DNA of 64,000 nucleotides from Symbiodinium natans (GCA_905221605.1 CAJNDS010002146.1:1369573-1433572), one strand, 5' to 3'; counted from the first letter of the stretch, positions 39,459 to 49,969 are shown. Notes: a model not told the origin generated them from the sequence alone. Numbers and translations: made by a program.

Positions 39459-40366
39459 CATACAGGGTGGGGCCCCTCAGTTATAAATTGATTTATAACC
39501 TTTATACATCAATTTATAATTTTCCTAACATAATTTATAAGTTGTTAAGTTCATGGTTTAGTTATAAATTATTTGTTCAAGATATAAGCTAGTTATAAGT
39601 TTTTACTGCCCAACTTATAAGTAACTTGTACAACTTAGCTCTAAAAAACCGTGTTTTCATAAGATCCATGCTCGCGACTGTCAAATATAAGATTTTGCAA
39701 GGTTATAGGCTCGGAACGAGCGTTTTTCAGGTTTTTCTTCTGTCGAGGAGTTTCCACAGCTGATGTTCCGGGCCGGGCCGTGTTTTGCGAAGCGTTTGGC
39801 CTCGCACGCATTCGGGTCACATTCGGACATGCACCGACACGTCGGGGACACATCCGGACACATCCGGACACACGGGCGACACATCGCGGACACATGGTGC
39901 CGAAGAGGGCGGACACACAGGAAAACACCGGACACACTCCAATAAATGGGGCGGACACACCGGACACATCGCGGACACATCGGCTTTTCGACACACGCGC
40001 GGCACACGCGGACACATCCCCACATCCCAAGCACATGCGCTGAACGTTTGTGTCTTTGCCCGCATCCGATTTGTTTCCTGTCTCAGCCAGACAGCTCTCG
40101 TTTCTCCGCAACACCAACTTGCTTTGAGATGTCGTTGCAGGGCCATGAGACGCCTCTTCTTGAAGAGCGCCCAAAAACCTCTTCTTTTAAGACATGGGCT
40201 TTGCATGATGACTTCTTACTAGAAAAACAACATTTTGTTACTTATAAATCAACTTACAAGTTGGCTAACTAACTTAGCAAACTTTGTGTATAAGTTGGTT
40301 ATAAGTGCTTTAAGTTACATATAAGTATCTTTACTCATTTATAACTAAGGGGCCCCACCCTGTATG
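39459..40366. mobile_element. 908-bp transposon-like element with 30-bp inverted termini
   Basis: Positions 39459-39488 (CATACAGGGTGGGGCCCCTC, then AGTTATAAAT) match the inverse of 40337-40366 with one mismatch. The next 150 bp on each side are rich in TTATAA/ACTTATAAGT in inverted arrangement. The GC-rich core (39640-40210) contains irregular GGACACAT/GGACACACG repeats and is open in several frames on both strands; the minus frames are Cys/Val/Pro-rich. No transposase motif seen. Probably non-autonomous. Abuts the next inverted-repeat element at its right end. Confidence 0.85.
39641..40174 (-). other. Open frames inside the 908-bp element (repeat-driven)
   Basis: Three minus frames are open because the GGACACA-type repeats (TGTGTCC on minus) lack stops. 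The 177-codon frame is rich in VCP/VSG/CVR blocks. I treat it as a repeat by-product, not as a confirmed gene. Confidence 0.4.
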
Positions 40367-40468
40367 GGTGGTTGTTAAAATTATGATCCCTTTTGGGGTA
40401 CCCCAAATATTCGGTGCCGTACCAAAATTAGGGATCCCAAAAGGGGACCATAATTTTGACAACCACCC
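40366..40468. mobile_element. MITE-like element, GGGTGGTTGT(T/C)AAAATTATG ends
   Basis: A 103-bp near-palindrome: left GGGTGGTTGTTAAAATTATG, right inverse with one difference, with interior TCCCTTTTGGGGTACCCC and GGGATCCCAAAAGGGGACC. Shares its first base with the end of the 908-bp element. Degenerate relatives at 28399, 50289 and 53165. Confidence 0.85.
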
Positions 40469-40483
40469 TTCTGGGCACTTACC

Positions 40484-40688
40484 TTCCTTAAAGAGTTCTG
40501 AAGTATGGGCCCTTCGGAACTACAGGGTCGAAAAGTGGTTCCCAATGAACGGCGGACGACGAACCCAGGATTCTGGTTCAAGCCGTCCCAAATGGCGGCC
40601 CCCCTCCCCCCGTAGCAAAAAATCTGCCTCGGGGACGCTCGAGTACGTTTTTGATGCCAGGCAGAAACCGGTTTCGGGACAAGCCTGA
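40484..40688 (+). CDS. Possible exon, low confidence
   Basis: The plus frame after the element reads SSEVWALRNYRVEKWFP then NGGRRTQDSGSSRPKW. The minus strand is open as well. Confidence 0.3.
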
Positions 40689-40798
40689 GCCCCTCCGAAA
40701 GTTCTGAAAGGGGTGGGAACTGGGAGTAATTCATTAGGGTTTGGGGGGGACTGGCTTTACATGTGTTAAACAGGAATCATGCTTCGGACGCCATGTGC

Positions 40799-40926
40799 TC
40801 TCTTCGTTCACACCTCTATTGCTAGTGTTAGCGGCCCTTTTTTGGAAGTCTTTTTAGCAGGCCGCTATTACACTAAGATTACTGACTTCTTACGTGTTAT
40901 TGTTAGCGCCCGCGTGAACGAAGAGA
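40799..40926. mobile_element. MITE-like element, TCTCTTCGTTCAC ends
   Basis: Perfect 13-bp inverted ends (40799-40811 and 40914-40926), with inner GTGTTAGCGGCC opposite GGCCGCTATTACAC. 128 bp. Confidence 0.8.
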
Positions 40927-40929
40927 ATA

Positions 40930-41225
40930 AGTGAGCGCAAAAATAGCTATAAGTGTTCCGGGAACTGTAACGTAGCACGCGCCGTTACAATTCTTATTCT
41001 GGCACGTAATGAATTCTCATTTTCTTGTAAAACTATTGAGGGCTTTTAGTTACAATATTGGTGCAATAAAGGCCCCTTACAAGATAGTCAAATTCGTGGA
41101 TTTCCGAGAATCCTTTATGCCACAATCCCTATTTGTAGGGTCTTTTGGCATTACCTCCGTGAGTTCATCATAACAATTCCTGTAAAACACCCTTACGAAG
41201 GAAAGGAATGAGGATATGATCCTCG
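40930..41225. other. AT-rich unique sequence
   Basis: No open frame, no heptamers and no clear repeat; I see nothing callable. Confidence 0.5.
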
Positions 41226-41376
41226 ACCCTAAATAAACCCTAAACCCTAAACCCTAAGCCCTAAGCCCTAAACCCTAAACCCTAAACCCTAAACCCTGTT
41301 ACAAAGAAGTGCAGGATGAACCGTGTAAACGTCTATAAATATTAGCAGGGTCACCGTGAACAGAGGTGCGTTCGTA

Positions 41377-41467
41377 AGGCTCCCCTAGTTACAACAAAAA
41401 CTAGTATTATCAGGATCATTATTAACTCCACGTATGATTTTATTGCAACTAGTGCGCCCTTCAAAGT
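41377..41467. mobile_element. MITE-like inverted-repeat segment
   Basis: AAGGCTCCCCTAGTTACAAC at left is imperfectly mirrored by GTTGC... ATTGCAACTAGTGCGCCCTT at right. Confidence 0.5.
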
Positions 41468-41500
41468 CAATTATTTGCTTGGAGTTTCTTCTCTGAGCCC

Positions 41501-41700
41501 TACTTGGAGGCTCATGGGCACTTATAACCACAGTTATAAGTCTACTTATGACCTACGTAGGGGACTTAGGGGGCTTATAAGTACAGTTATTATTGGGGGT
41601 TACAAGTACCCCTAAACACTGAACCCTAAACCCCAAACCCTATACCCTACAGCCCCCTTAAACCCCATATTTGGGGCCATAAGTACCCCAAGTATATTCC
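41501..41700. mobile_element. TACTTGGAGG-family element with heptamers near its right part
   Basis: TACTTGGAGGCTCATGGGCACTTATAACC at the left resembles the other members. CTTATAAGTAC repeats inside, then CCCTAAACC/CCCTATACC units, then GGGGCCATAAGTACCCCAAGTA. The right end is diverged. Confidence 0.5.
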
Positions 41701-42097
41701 CAAAGCCGCCATGGAGGGGCCTCTCCCTTTGGGTCGATGTAGACAAGGCGCAAACCGCCTCACGACAGGGCGATTCAGGGTTTAGGGTTTAGGGTTTCGG
41801 GTTTGGGGTTTAGGGTTTAGGGTTTAGGGTCTAGGGTCTAGGGTTTAGGGTTTAGGGTTTAGGGCTTAGGGGTTTCGGGCCAAGCTGGCGAGTTCAGGAA
41901 TTCTTGGAGTGCTTCTGGAACTTGCGGTGGGCGATCTTGGAATGCCAGAGCTTTCTTCACTTCAAAAAAAGGAACCCTAAACCCTAAACCCTAAACCCTA
42001 AACCCTAAACCCTAAACCCTAAACCCTAAACCCTAAACCCCTTAACCCCTTAGGCCCCCTAAGCAACCTAAGCCCCAAACCCTAAACCCTAAACCCT

Positions 42098-42218
42098 CTA
42101 GGCTGCCCAGTAACCTAGGCTTAAATTGGGTGCCCATTTTTGCTTAAAGGGGTTTATAAGGCTAAGGGAGCCTAAACCCCCCAAAAAAAGGGAATGAGGG
42201 TACTACTGGGCATCCTAG
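42098..42218 (+). mobile_element. Introner-like element, copy 3
   Basis: CTAGGCTGCCCAGTAACC at left and TACTACTGGGCATCCTAG at right, with interior GGGTGCCCATTTTTGCTTAAAGG. The right AG is followed by an open frame, while the left side is a CCCTAAA array. This is either a composite intron or an insertion into one. Confidence 0.8.
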
Positions 42219-42308
42219 CCTCATTCAGATGAACCCACAACCAGCATGGGCTCTGAAAGTGGGAGAAATCTGAGTCAGAAGAACCGTGGGCAGCAAAACG
42301 GAAGATGA
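42219..42308 (+). CDS. Candidate terminal exon after an introner
   Basis: Starting exactly after CATCCTAG, plus reads PHSDEPTTSMGSESGRN then LSQKNRGQQNGR and TGA. Hydrophilic, tail-like. Confidence 0.5.
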   Translation, partial: PHSDEPTTSMGSESGRNLSQKNRGQQNGR

Positions 42309-42375
42309 GGGCGGGCCAACGCGCTTTCAAGCCAGGTTCACTAAACCCTAAACCCTAAACCCTAAAGCCTTTAGT

Positions 42376-42742
42376 TCAGGGAATTGGTGTCACCTTTGGT
42401 GGGGTCCCTGCAGTTAAAGTCAGAGTAGATCTTGCTGTTACTGCCTTAAACAAAGACAAGTAGACCCTAGAAACCCTAGAAACCCTTTTGAACCCCATAA
42501 ACTCCATTCCACGGTTCTCAACGGAGAGCTGCCAAACGCACTCGGCAGGTTTCTCAGCGACACGGGCTCTTGCACACATGCCAAATCGAACCCGAAAACT
42601 CAAAACGCAACAGCAAAACTTCCGGAAAGCCTTCACGCACTGAAGCCTGCAAGCCCTGAATCTCAGTTCGCAAAACCATCATCATCCCGCACTCTCCGGG
42701 CACACCGGAATCACGGCCACTAAGCAACAATCTGAAGCCCAA
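42376..42742 (-). CDS. Possible exon pair, low confidence
   Basis: Two overlapping minus frames (VRFGMCARARVAEKPAE, SVENRGMEFMGFKRV). No splice evidence. Confidence 0.25.
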
Positions 42743-43085
42743 AAATCCTACAAGCCCAAAACGAGATCAAACGCCTCAACCCCAACTCTTACCCCCTAAT
42801 TGGGCCCCTAATCGCTTCAACACTAACCCCCAATCCCTTAAACCCTAGAGAACTAGGCCCTCAAACCCTGAACCCTGGAATGCCCAGATGCTCAAACCCT
42901 AAACCTTAAACTTGATCCAGAAGACCTTAAACGACTAAACCCTAAACCCCTCATCCCTGAATCCCTTAAACCCCAAAACCCTAACCGAGAGACGACCCTA
43001 AACCCTAGGCCCGAAACCCTAAACCCCCAAACCCTACACCCTAAACCCTAAACCCTAAACCCCCAAACCCTCAAAGCTACAGGCC

Positions 43086-43167
43086 CTAGCCCCGCAGCAC
43101 GTGCGTCACAGCAGCTCAAGTCACGTACGAATGCAGGGAGCCCTGGCCTGGTTAGCAACCACTGCAG
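43086..43167 (+). CDS. Candidate exon with donor GCAG/GTTAGG
   Basis: Plus reads LAPQHVRHSSSSHVRMQ then GALAWLATTA and ends GCAG/GTTAGGGG. Confidence 0.5.
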
Positions 43168-43675
43168 GTTAGGGGTTTAGGGTTTAGAGTTTAGGGTTTA
43201 GGGTTTAGGGTTTAGGGGTCAAGGTTTAGGGTTTAGGGTTTAGGGTGCAGGGTTTAGGGTGTAGGGCTAGGGTTTCGGGGTTAGGGTTGTTTTGGAGTTG
43301 ATATCCTACACATCTCGGGCCTGTAGTGGTGTCATATGGGGTTGATATAGGCTTTGGGTGCCGAAGCAGGTCTTTTTGCTTTCGCCAAGTCGTGCCACTC
43401 GAAGGCAAAGGCTTTCCCAAACAACTGGGGTTCAGGGTTTTATGGCCTTGAAGGTTTAGGGCTTGGGGTGTAAAAGAATGCCCCTCCGCCTGAAGTCTAC
43501 CCCACCCACCCCCCGCCCATCCCCGCCCCCGGCAGGTAGCTCGAAACCCTAAGCCCTATAAACCCCCCACCCCAGCACCACAAACCCATAGAGAAGCCCC
43601 TAAACTTGCCAGAAGCCCCTAAACTTCCCAAAAGGAACCGCGGTTTTGGGTTTAGGGCTAAACCCAACAGGGGAA

Positions 43676-43736
43676 CCTGAACCCTGAACCCTGAACCCTG
43701 AACCCTGAACCCTGAACCCTGAACCCTGAACCCCAC
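43676..43736 (-). repeat. Homogenised CCCTGAA run
   Basis: Eight consecutive copies of the variant heptamer CCCTGAA, followed by normal CCCTAAA. Confidence 0.9.
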
Positions 43737-43768
43737 ACCCTAAACCCTAAACCCTAAACCCTAAACCC

Positions 43769-43836
43769 GGATGTCCAAGCAAACTGGTGCTCCGGGGCTT
43801 CGGCGCAGCCATGGTGGAGCCTAGGAAGTGCAGAAG
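43769..43836 (+). CDS. Candidate exon with donor AGAAG/GTGAAG
   Basis: Plus reads GCPSKLVLRGFGAAMVE then PRKCR and ends at GTGAAGG. Confidence 0.5.
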
Positions 43837-43899
43837 GTGAAGGCGGAGGAGGGTTTAGGGTTTAGGGTTTTCGGGTTTAGGGTTTCGGGTTAGGGTTTA

Positions 43900-44760
43900 T
43901 GGCTTGGGGCTGAGGTCATAGGCCCCCCAAAAAGAGTACACTTTTCTGTTCTATCGGTGGATTGTAGTATTCCTGAAAAGTGTAGAGTGGACTCATTCAG
44001 CTACTGAGTTTAGGGGATATAATGCTTTAGGGTTTAGAGTGTAGGGTTTAGGGTGCGTAGGTTTTGGGCGTATAGGGTTTAGGGTTTAGGGCTTGGGGTT
44101 TCCGGAAGGGCTTAGGTCTTAGGCACAAGGTCTCGGTAGGTCGAAGATTGGCACTTAAGGTTGTGCACTTTAGGTTTAGGGTTGATGGTTTAGGGTTTAG
44201 GGCTTCGGGTTTGGGGTTTAGGGGCTAGGCTCACAACTCACAGCTAACCCTGCTTGCCCCAAGAAGTCATTAAAACGACTCAACTTCGAACCCTGAACAC
44301 TGAACCCTGTAGACCCTAAACCCTAAAAGCCATAAACCGTCATAAACCCTAAACCCGCATTAACCCCCCCCTCCCGCCAGGCCTCTCCCTAACCGTGGAA
44401 GGAAAAACGCTCAAAAACAGCAAATCCTAAAAAACCCGCATCCTTAAGCCAGCACTGGGCTGCCTTCTAGTTTTGGGTTTAGGGTTTAGGGTTTAGGGTT
44501 TAGGGTTTTGGGTTTAGGGTTCTAGGGTTCTAGGCTTCTAGAGTCTCAGGGCTTTAAGGGCTTGAAGGGTTTAGCGGGCTTGAGGGTATAGGGTCTTTGT
44601 TCGGGTGTCAAGGAATCAGGATGTCAGGAAGGGTGCACTCCACTCCTAAACCCTAAACCCTAAACCCTAAACCCTGAACCCTAAACCCTAAACCACCCTA
44701 AACCCTAAACCCTAAACCCTAAACCCTAAACCCCAAACTTGAACGTTCGAAGCCCGGGCC
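43900..44760. other. Heptamer-rich intron-like sequence
   Basis: Includes a small hairpin (AGTACACTTTTC at 43937 opposite GAAAAGTGTAGA at about 43975) and many diverged tracts. No exon-like island seen between 43850 and 44770. Confidence 0.5.
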
Positions 44761-44774
44761 CCCCCCCCCCCAAG

Positions 44775-44836
44775 TCCATCCGCGCCAAGGTGCTGAAGCT
44801 CGCTACGTTTCGCGAGCCGGCTCACGAGCTGGGGCT
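44775..44836 (+). CDS. Candidate exon with consensus donor (GGCT/GTAAGT)
   Basis: After CCCAAG the plus strand reads SIRAKVLKLATFREPAH then ELGL and ends at GTAAGTC. One of the best donors in the window. Confidence 0.55.
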
Positions 44837-45214
44837 GTAAGTCTTCCCAATCCAAATCTTAGGGCTTTAGGGTTTAGGGTTTAGGGTTTAGGGTTTAGGG
44901 TTTAGGGTAATATCTTAAACCTGGCACAATAGCCCAACTCCCTTAAGGGTTAGGGAAGTATGAAGTCTTTTGGGTTTTGCAGTTGCAGGTTGTACCCACA
45001 GGGCAGCGCCCTGGCTTGTAGGCCTCAACCTGATGCTTAGTGTCAGGCAGCAAAGACCGCGGAACTGGATGCAGAGATGCTCAGACCGGCCTTTTCCGCA
45101 AATTCCTAAGTCCTAAGTCCAAAGCTAGGAGCCTTTGGTTGCTAAGGGTCCTCTACTCAGGAGCCAGGGCAAGCTGGTAACTACCAGTTCGGCAAGGTGA
45201 CTTAAACCCTAAGC

Positions 45215-45432
45215 CCCTAAACCTAGAAAGCATCAGACTAGTGTGTTCGGACTGGCCGGGTCCACTTTCCGCGGATCTCGGAGTTCTTTTCCTGGGCGGC
45301 AACACACCCTCAGCCCCCGAAGCAGCGGACCCTGAAAGCCGTACATTGAAGCCCGAGAGCCACAAAGCCCTCCCCTTAGGTAGCATTGCAGAGTTTGGAG
45401 GACTTGAAGCCTTTTCAGGTCCCTGCCCTTGA
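45215..45432 (+). CDS. Candidate terminal exon
   Basis: Plus reads CSDWPGPLSADLGVLFLGG, then NTPSAPEAADPESRTLK and GSIAEFGGLEAFSGPCP to a TGA. The minus strand is also open. Confidence 0.35.
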
Positions 45433-45674
45433 AAGCGAGGGGGCTTTTAGTTTCAGAGTTCCGCACAAGGTCACCGTTCTAAACCTGAGGCTCAATATAT
45501 TTCAGAGGGGCAGTTTGGCATGGATTCAGGGCATTTGGGTCCAATGCTTTCAGCCTTAAGCCCTAAGCCCTAAACTGCAGTCCAGCTTAGATTGTAAGAC
45601 AGCCCAGCCCTCGACCCCACAAAGGGCCCTGCATTTGAGAATAGGAGTAATGAATGCTTATATTGTCTTATGCT

Positions 45675-45725
45675 ATAGATGTATGTATGTATCTATAAAT
45701 ATATATATATATATATATATATACA
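45675..45725. repeat. ATGT/AT microsatellite
   Basis: ATGTATGTATG followed by about 15 AT units. Confidence 0.9.
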
Positions 45726-45939
45726 GACGCCATGATGTGTACACATGTGTATAGTCATGCATACATGAATGCAAGTCAAAAATGTTCAACTAATATGGGT
45801 GTGTATATGTTTGTGCATTGGTTTACTTCTGCACACATGCAAGCATTCAGGCTACACATCGCCACAGCTTCACCTTCAACTTCTCACCTGCCCGGTACCC
45901 ACAAGGTTGCTATCCTAAACCCAAACAGCCCCCCCAAGC

Positions 45940-46008
45940 CATATATACATATACATATATATATATACATATATATATATATATGTATATATAAATATAT
46001 ATATATAA
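45940..46008. repeat. TATA/CATATA microsatellite
   Basis: Alternating TATACATA and TATATA units. Confidence 0.9.
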
Positions 46009-46360
46009 GCCCTGCAAACGTTTCAAGGTTGAGTACGCTAAGAAGCCTACCGCACCAAAGACCTACACCCCAAAACGCTAAACCCTAAGCCCTTGCTTCA
46101 ACCTTGCAAGGTTGAGGATTTAGGGCTCAACCAAGGCTCAGGGCTTTGGGGCTTTTGGGGGCAGAGGGCAGAGCTCCCTACAATCCTTGAACCCGAAAGT
46201 ATATAGGGTTTAGGGTCTAGGGTTTCGGGTTTACGGCTTAGGGCTGCCCCTGCCCCTGTCGCTGTCGCGGTCTTTGTCTCTGTCTCGCTCCCTGTCTCCA
46301 TCTCTGTCTCCGTCCCCATCTCTATTTCTTGCCTCTCCCCCTCTCTCTCTCTCTCTCTAT

Positions 46361-46436
46361 TTTGGCGCCGAGCATCAAAGTTCGTTTCTGGCAGAAGGCG
46401 CCAAGAGATTGAGCCAACAGGCCGCGCAGCAGCGAG
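46361..46436 (+). CDS. Candidate exon with consensus donor (GCGAG/GTAAGC)
   Basis: After a CT-rich (polypyrimidine) run ending near 46360, plus reads FGAEHQSSFLAEGAKRLS then QQAAQQR and ends at GTAAGCT. The CT tract could serve the acceptor, although no AG lies exactly at its end. Confidence 0.55.
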
Positions 46437-46658
46437 GTAAGCTAAGACAACCAGGGTCTAGGGCCCTAGCGTTTAGGGCTGCAAGGTGTTCGGGTTCAGG
46501 GCTTCACGGCTTTAGCTCTTATTCGGACTTTGACATCTTTAAAATCATCAGAGGTTCGGGGCATTGTTTGGGCTAGAGAGAGGGCTCTACAATGCTATTG
46601 AATCACTCAAAGTGGAACCCTAATCGAACCAAAAGCCCAAAATCTCCGAAGGCCTCAG

Positions 46659-46739
46659 TGTGTTGGGATTCAACGTCGAAGGGCTGTGTTCCAGATTAGT
46701 TTGACCCTGCTGGTGGCGTCTGGGGGAAAGCAAAAATGA
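46659..46739 (+). CDS. Candidate terminal exon, possible membrane segment
   Basis: After GCCTCAG the plus strand reads CVGIQRRRAVFQISLTLL then VASGGKQK and TGA. VFQISLTLLVA is a short hydrophobic stretch. Confidence 0.5.
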   Translation, partial: CVGIQRRRAVFQISLTLLVASGGKQK

Positions 46740-47057
46740 AAGCCCCAAAGCCCCGTTAGCCCCGTTAGCCCCGTCAGCCCCGTTAGCCCTAAGCCCTAAA
46801 CCCTAGACCCTAAACCCCTTTAAAGAATTCGTCTGGTCCTCAAGGTGGACACCCGCCCCTTCCAAACAAGGTATACCGCATCCCGGGAAAAAAACCCTTG
46901 TAAACCATGCGGAAACTATGTCAGAAGCCTCTAACGATGGCACGGGAGAATAGTAAGGGACAGGTAGTAGATTTCCGTAAACCCTAAAACCCTAAACTCC
47001 CTAAACCCTAAACCCTAAACCCTAAACCCTAAACCCGAAACCCTAAACCCTAAACCT

Positions 47058-47125
47058 TCACGAGCTTGCGTGATCCTGCACTTTAAGACCGTGGGCTGTG
47101 TCCAGGGGACTCTTTCGGGCCACTA
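47058..47125 (-). CDS. Candidate exon with array-supplied donor
   Basis: The minus strand reads PERVPWTQPTVLKCRIT then QARE and ends GAAG/GTTTAGGG. Confidence 0.45.
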
Positions 47126-47279
47126 CAAACAGGTTTCGGGTTTCGGGTTTAAACCCTCCAAGCCTGGACTCAAGCCCCCTAACCCCTATGAAGCTATGAA
47201 CCTATATAAGCCTTACAAGCCCCAGAAAATTGAACACAGACCCCTGTAAACAGACCCTAAGCCCTAAACCCTACCCCAC

Positions 47280-47372
47280 TACGCACCCACCTGGGCAGAA
47301 GAGGAGGATTTGCACCAAGCACTCCTCGACCGGCGCCTGGCGCGCAACTTATGGTTCTTAGGGGCTTCAGGG
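47280..47372 (+). CDS. Candidate exon, acidic/helical
   Basis: Plus reads YAPTWAEEEDLHQALLD then RRLARNLWFLG. The 3' limit is uncertain. Confidence 0.5.
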
Positions 47373-47389
47373 GGTGGAGTCGAGAGCCC

Positions 47390-47520
47390 TGAACCCTATA
47401 AACCCCATCAACCCTATAATCATAAACCCTATAAACCCTCTCAACCCTATAACATAAACCCTATAAACCCTATCAACCCTATCAATTTAACCCTATATGT
47501 ATGTATATATAAACCCTGAA
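47390..47520 (-). repeat. CCCTATAAA nonamer variant tract
   Basis: About 10 copies of CCCTATAAA/CCCTATCAA; a similar tract is at 61800-61890. Confidence 0.85.
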
Positions 47521-48041
47521 AACCCTATATGCGCCAGCATTCACGGACCCCCCCCCCCCCCACCCCTCTCCCCAACCCATGCCGTACCCCCTCCTCCCCC
47601 TTCCGCCTCCTGTGGTTCATGGTGGGTTTTGGTTAGGGCTTCCCCCCTCCCCTCTGCCCTGTGGTTCATGGTCCGTGATTCATGGTGGGTTTGGGGTTTA
47701 GGGTTTAGGGTTTAGGGTTTAGGGTTTAGGGTTTAGGGTTTAGGGTTAGGCTGTAGGGTTTGGGGTTCTCATTTTGCTCTCCGTGGTTCATGGTGGGTTT
47801 AGAGCTCAGGGCTTAAGGGCGCTCAGCAACTAGGGGCCATTTCTTCGGAGCCCTACGATGAAAATGGTGCCTGCCCGGCCCGATGTAAGGGTTCGGGGTA
47901 AGTTGGGGTTTAGGGTTTCGGGTTTAGGGTACCCTCAAATGCCCAAACGCATCAGATCCCGGCAAGATCCGCGCACAGCTTACAAGCAGGGAGTGCCGCC
48001 TTCAAAGAGTCCTGCGATGTTCCAAGCCGCGACGCTGAAAT

Positions 48042-49190
48042 TCAAAATATGTGGTCGCAAGCTGGGATCCTTCCCGCGGTGGGAATCCATTGGGGCGGAT
48101 GTCGAAATCCCCTCGTCTCCAGGTTGAACAGCTTTCCAAGTGCCTTTTGCACGTCCGATTCGCCTAGGATTGGGCCGCTGCTCTTCATTCCAGAATACAG
48201 CAAGTCTCCAAGAACCACTGGTCGGGTATGAATGTTGCCGCCCTCTCCAGCATGCCACCCATCCTGGGGCGGAACCGCGCCGGAGGAAAATGCAACATGG
48301 CACAAACTGTAGCCTCCATCCTCGACATGACACCAGAATGGCTCTTTCCGCGCTTTGGCGGCATCTCTCACCCTTGCCTGAAAGAGCACCATCGAGTCAA
48401 CGAGATCCGCCGACGGCGATTCTAGCTGCATAAAGAAGTCAAGACCTACGTAGCAGATCTGATTCCTCTTCTTCTCCTGCCGAACGTAGAGCACGTCACA
48501 GCAAGGATATCCACCTGACACCATGACAGCGTCCTCAGGACGAATCACTGCACCCATCTCTCCTAAGAGTCGGCAACAGCGGTGGCGACGATGCAGCCGA
48601 CCTCTTGCAGTCGCTTGCAGGAGCACTCTTCCCAACGAAGCCTTGCACATGCCAGAATCTGTGATGGCTCTGGATAGTAACTCGGGCTGGTCCTTTCGCA
48701 CGATGGCCAGCAGAGTCTGCTCATTTGCGGAAGGATCATTGCTCCAGGCACGAGTTGTGGCAGAACGGAAACTGGTAGCCAGGCAGCTGAAGGCCCGCCT
48801 CTCTCTCACGGGCAAGAAGAAGCAGATGGCCAGAAGTGCGTCTTGCAGGACATCCCTGCCTAAAATCGCCCTCAGAAATGCACAGATGTCAAGATGACAT
48901 GCTGCAATGCTGCGCTCGTGTGGAGGGCTGGCACGGAAAAGGTCCGCCTGAAAGGGCAGAATGCATGGTGCGTTCGCTGCATCCACGCGAAAGTACACCC
49001 TGCGTGGTGAGTAAGTCCTTGCACTGCAGACTAGGTCGTCCGGATTCATTGACCTCAAATCATCATCCCAACCAGCTTGTTGCCAAACCCTGCCAAAATC
49101 ATCCATCAGCCTTCTTTGGCACCCGTTGAAAGAAATGGCATGGTAATGTAGAGCACTCATCTCCTCCATCGCAGATGGCAGGCCACACAC
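48042..49190 (-). CDS. Large uninterrupted gene or exon, F-box/ankyrin-like protein of unknown function
   Basis: A 382-codon minus frame bounded by CCCTAAA arrays upstream and ending in TGA. The formal first codon is GTG. The first ATG is about 9 codons in (MEEMSALHYHA), or the exon may begin at the acceptor TTCAG just upstream. Residues of note: about 118-145, LLAICFFLPVRERRAFSC (F-box-like start), and about 185-215, LGRVLLQATARGRLHRR then HRCCRLLGEMGAVI (ankyrin-like turn/helix spacing). Later come YPCCDVLYVRQEKK and CYVGLDFFMQLESP. These are resemblances, not assignments. Codon use is GC-rich and even. The longest unbroken coding unit in the window. Confidence 0.75.
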   Translation of the reverse strand: MCGLPSAMEEMSALHYHAISFNGCQRRLMDDFGRVWQQAGWDDDLRSMNPDDLVCSARTYSPRRVYFRVDAANAPCILPFQADLFRASPPHERSIAACHLDICAFLRAILGRDVLQDALLAICFFLPVRERRAFSCLATSFRSATTRAWSNDPSANEQTLLAIVRKDQPELLSRAITDSGMCKASLGRVLLQATARGRLHRRHRCCRLLGEMGAVIRPEDAVMVSGGYPCCDVLYVRQEKKRNQICYVGLDFFMQLESPSADLVDSMVLFQARVRDAAKARKEPFWCHVEDGGYSLCHVAFSSGAVPPQDGWHAGEGGNIHTRPVVLGDLLYSGMKSSGPILGESDVQKALGKLFNLETRGFRHPPQWIPTAGRIPACDHIF

Positions 49191-49197
49191 CCTGAAC

Positions 49198-49279
49198 CCT
49201 AAACCCTAAACCCTAACCCTAAACCCTAAACCCTAAACCCTAAACCCTAAACCCTAAACCCTAAACCCTAAACCCTAAA
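49198..49279 (-). repeat. (CCCTAAA)n array abutting the 5' end of the 48-49 kb gene
   Basis: About 12 units. On the gene's strand it reads TTTAGGG and ends AGGGTTCAG, giving an acceptor next to the open frame. Confidence 0.9.
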
Positions 49280-49289
49280 GTTCAGAGAA

Positions 49290-49960
49290 CCAGGAGCTGT
49301 CAGTCTTTCGATGCTCTCGGAGTCGCTAGGTCTGCAAGGTACAGGACCAGCAGCTACTTTGGCTTGCTGGACCCAAGAGTAAACTAAGAAAAAAACGAGT
49401 TTGGGGTTTAGGGGGTTTAGATTTAGGGTTTAGATTTAGGGTTTAGATTTAGGGTTTAGGGTTTAGGGTTTAGGGGAAGTTCCCTTCTTTAGATTAAAGG
49501 CGCTTATAAGGGCCTCTAGGTCCTAGCTTGTTGTCAGGGCATGGGACTACAGTGGTTCTTGAGTGGACGATGGTAGATCTGCCACGCTACTTTCGCCTCC
49601 TTGAGCAACATGAACAGCAATAAAGCATAACAAGAGGATTATACCCTAAACTCTAAAGCCCATCTATAGCACCATCTGGCATTTCAGCTGCAGGGGCTTG
49701 GCCAACTGCGAGGCAACGTGCGGACTTCAGATCATCGGAGCGGCTCGTGTGCACCCCAAAATGACCTACGTAGTGTGCACCCTGTGTGAACACCCTTAGA
49801 GCCTTCGGTCCACCCGCCCCTAAACCCTAAACCCCAAACCCTCAGCCCTAAACCCTGAACCCTTAACCCGAAACATGAACCCTAGGTTGATTTCGGGTTT
49901 GCGACTGGGGGGAGGGCTTCCAATCCTAAGCCCTAAACCCTGCCTTTCAGGGTTAAGGGC
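49290..49960. other. Mixed unique and heptamer sequence, nothing callable
   Basis: Short islands (49300-49380, 49540-49620, 49680-49800) have no convincing frame. Confidence 0.4.
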
Positions 49961-49969
49961 ATATAGGGA

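Noticed and set aside
39641-40174. Cys-rich secreted or metallothionein-like protein in the 908-bp element
   Set aside because: Three overlapping minus frames and three plus frames are open across the same GGACACA-type repeats, so the Cys pattern follows from the repeat rather than from selection.
40978-41225. Possible transposase remnant in the AT-rich block
   Set aside because: No frame longer than about 30 codons and no recognisable motif.
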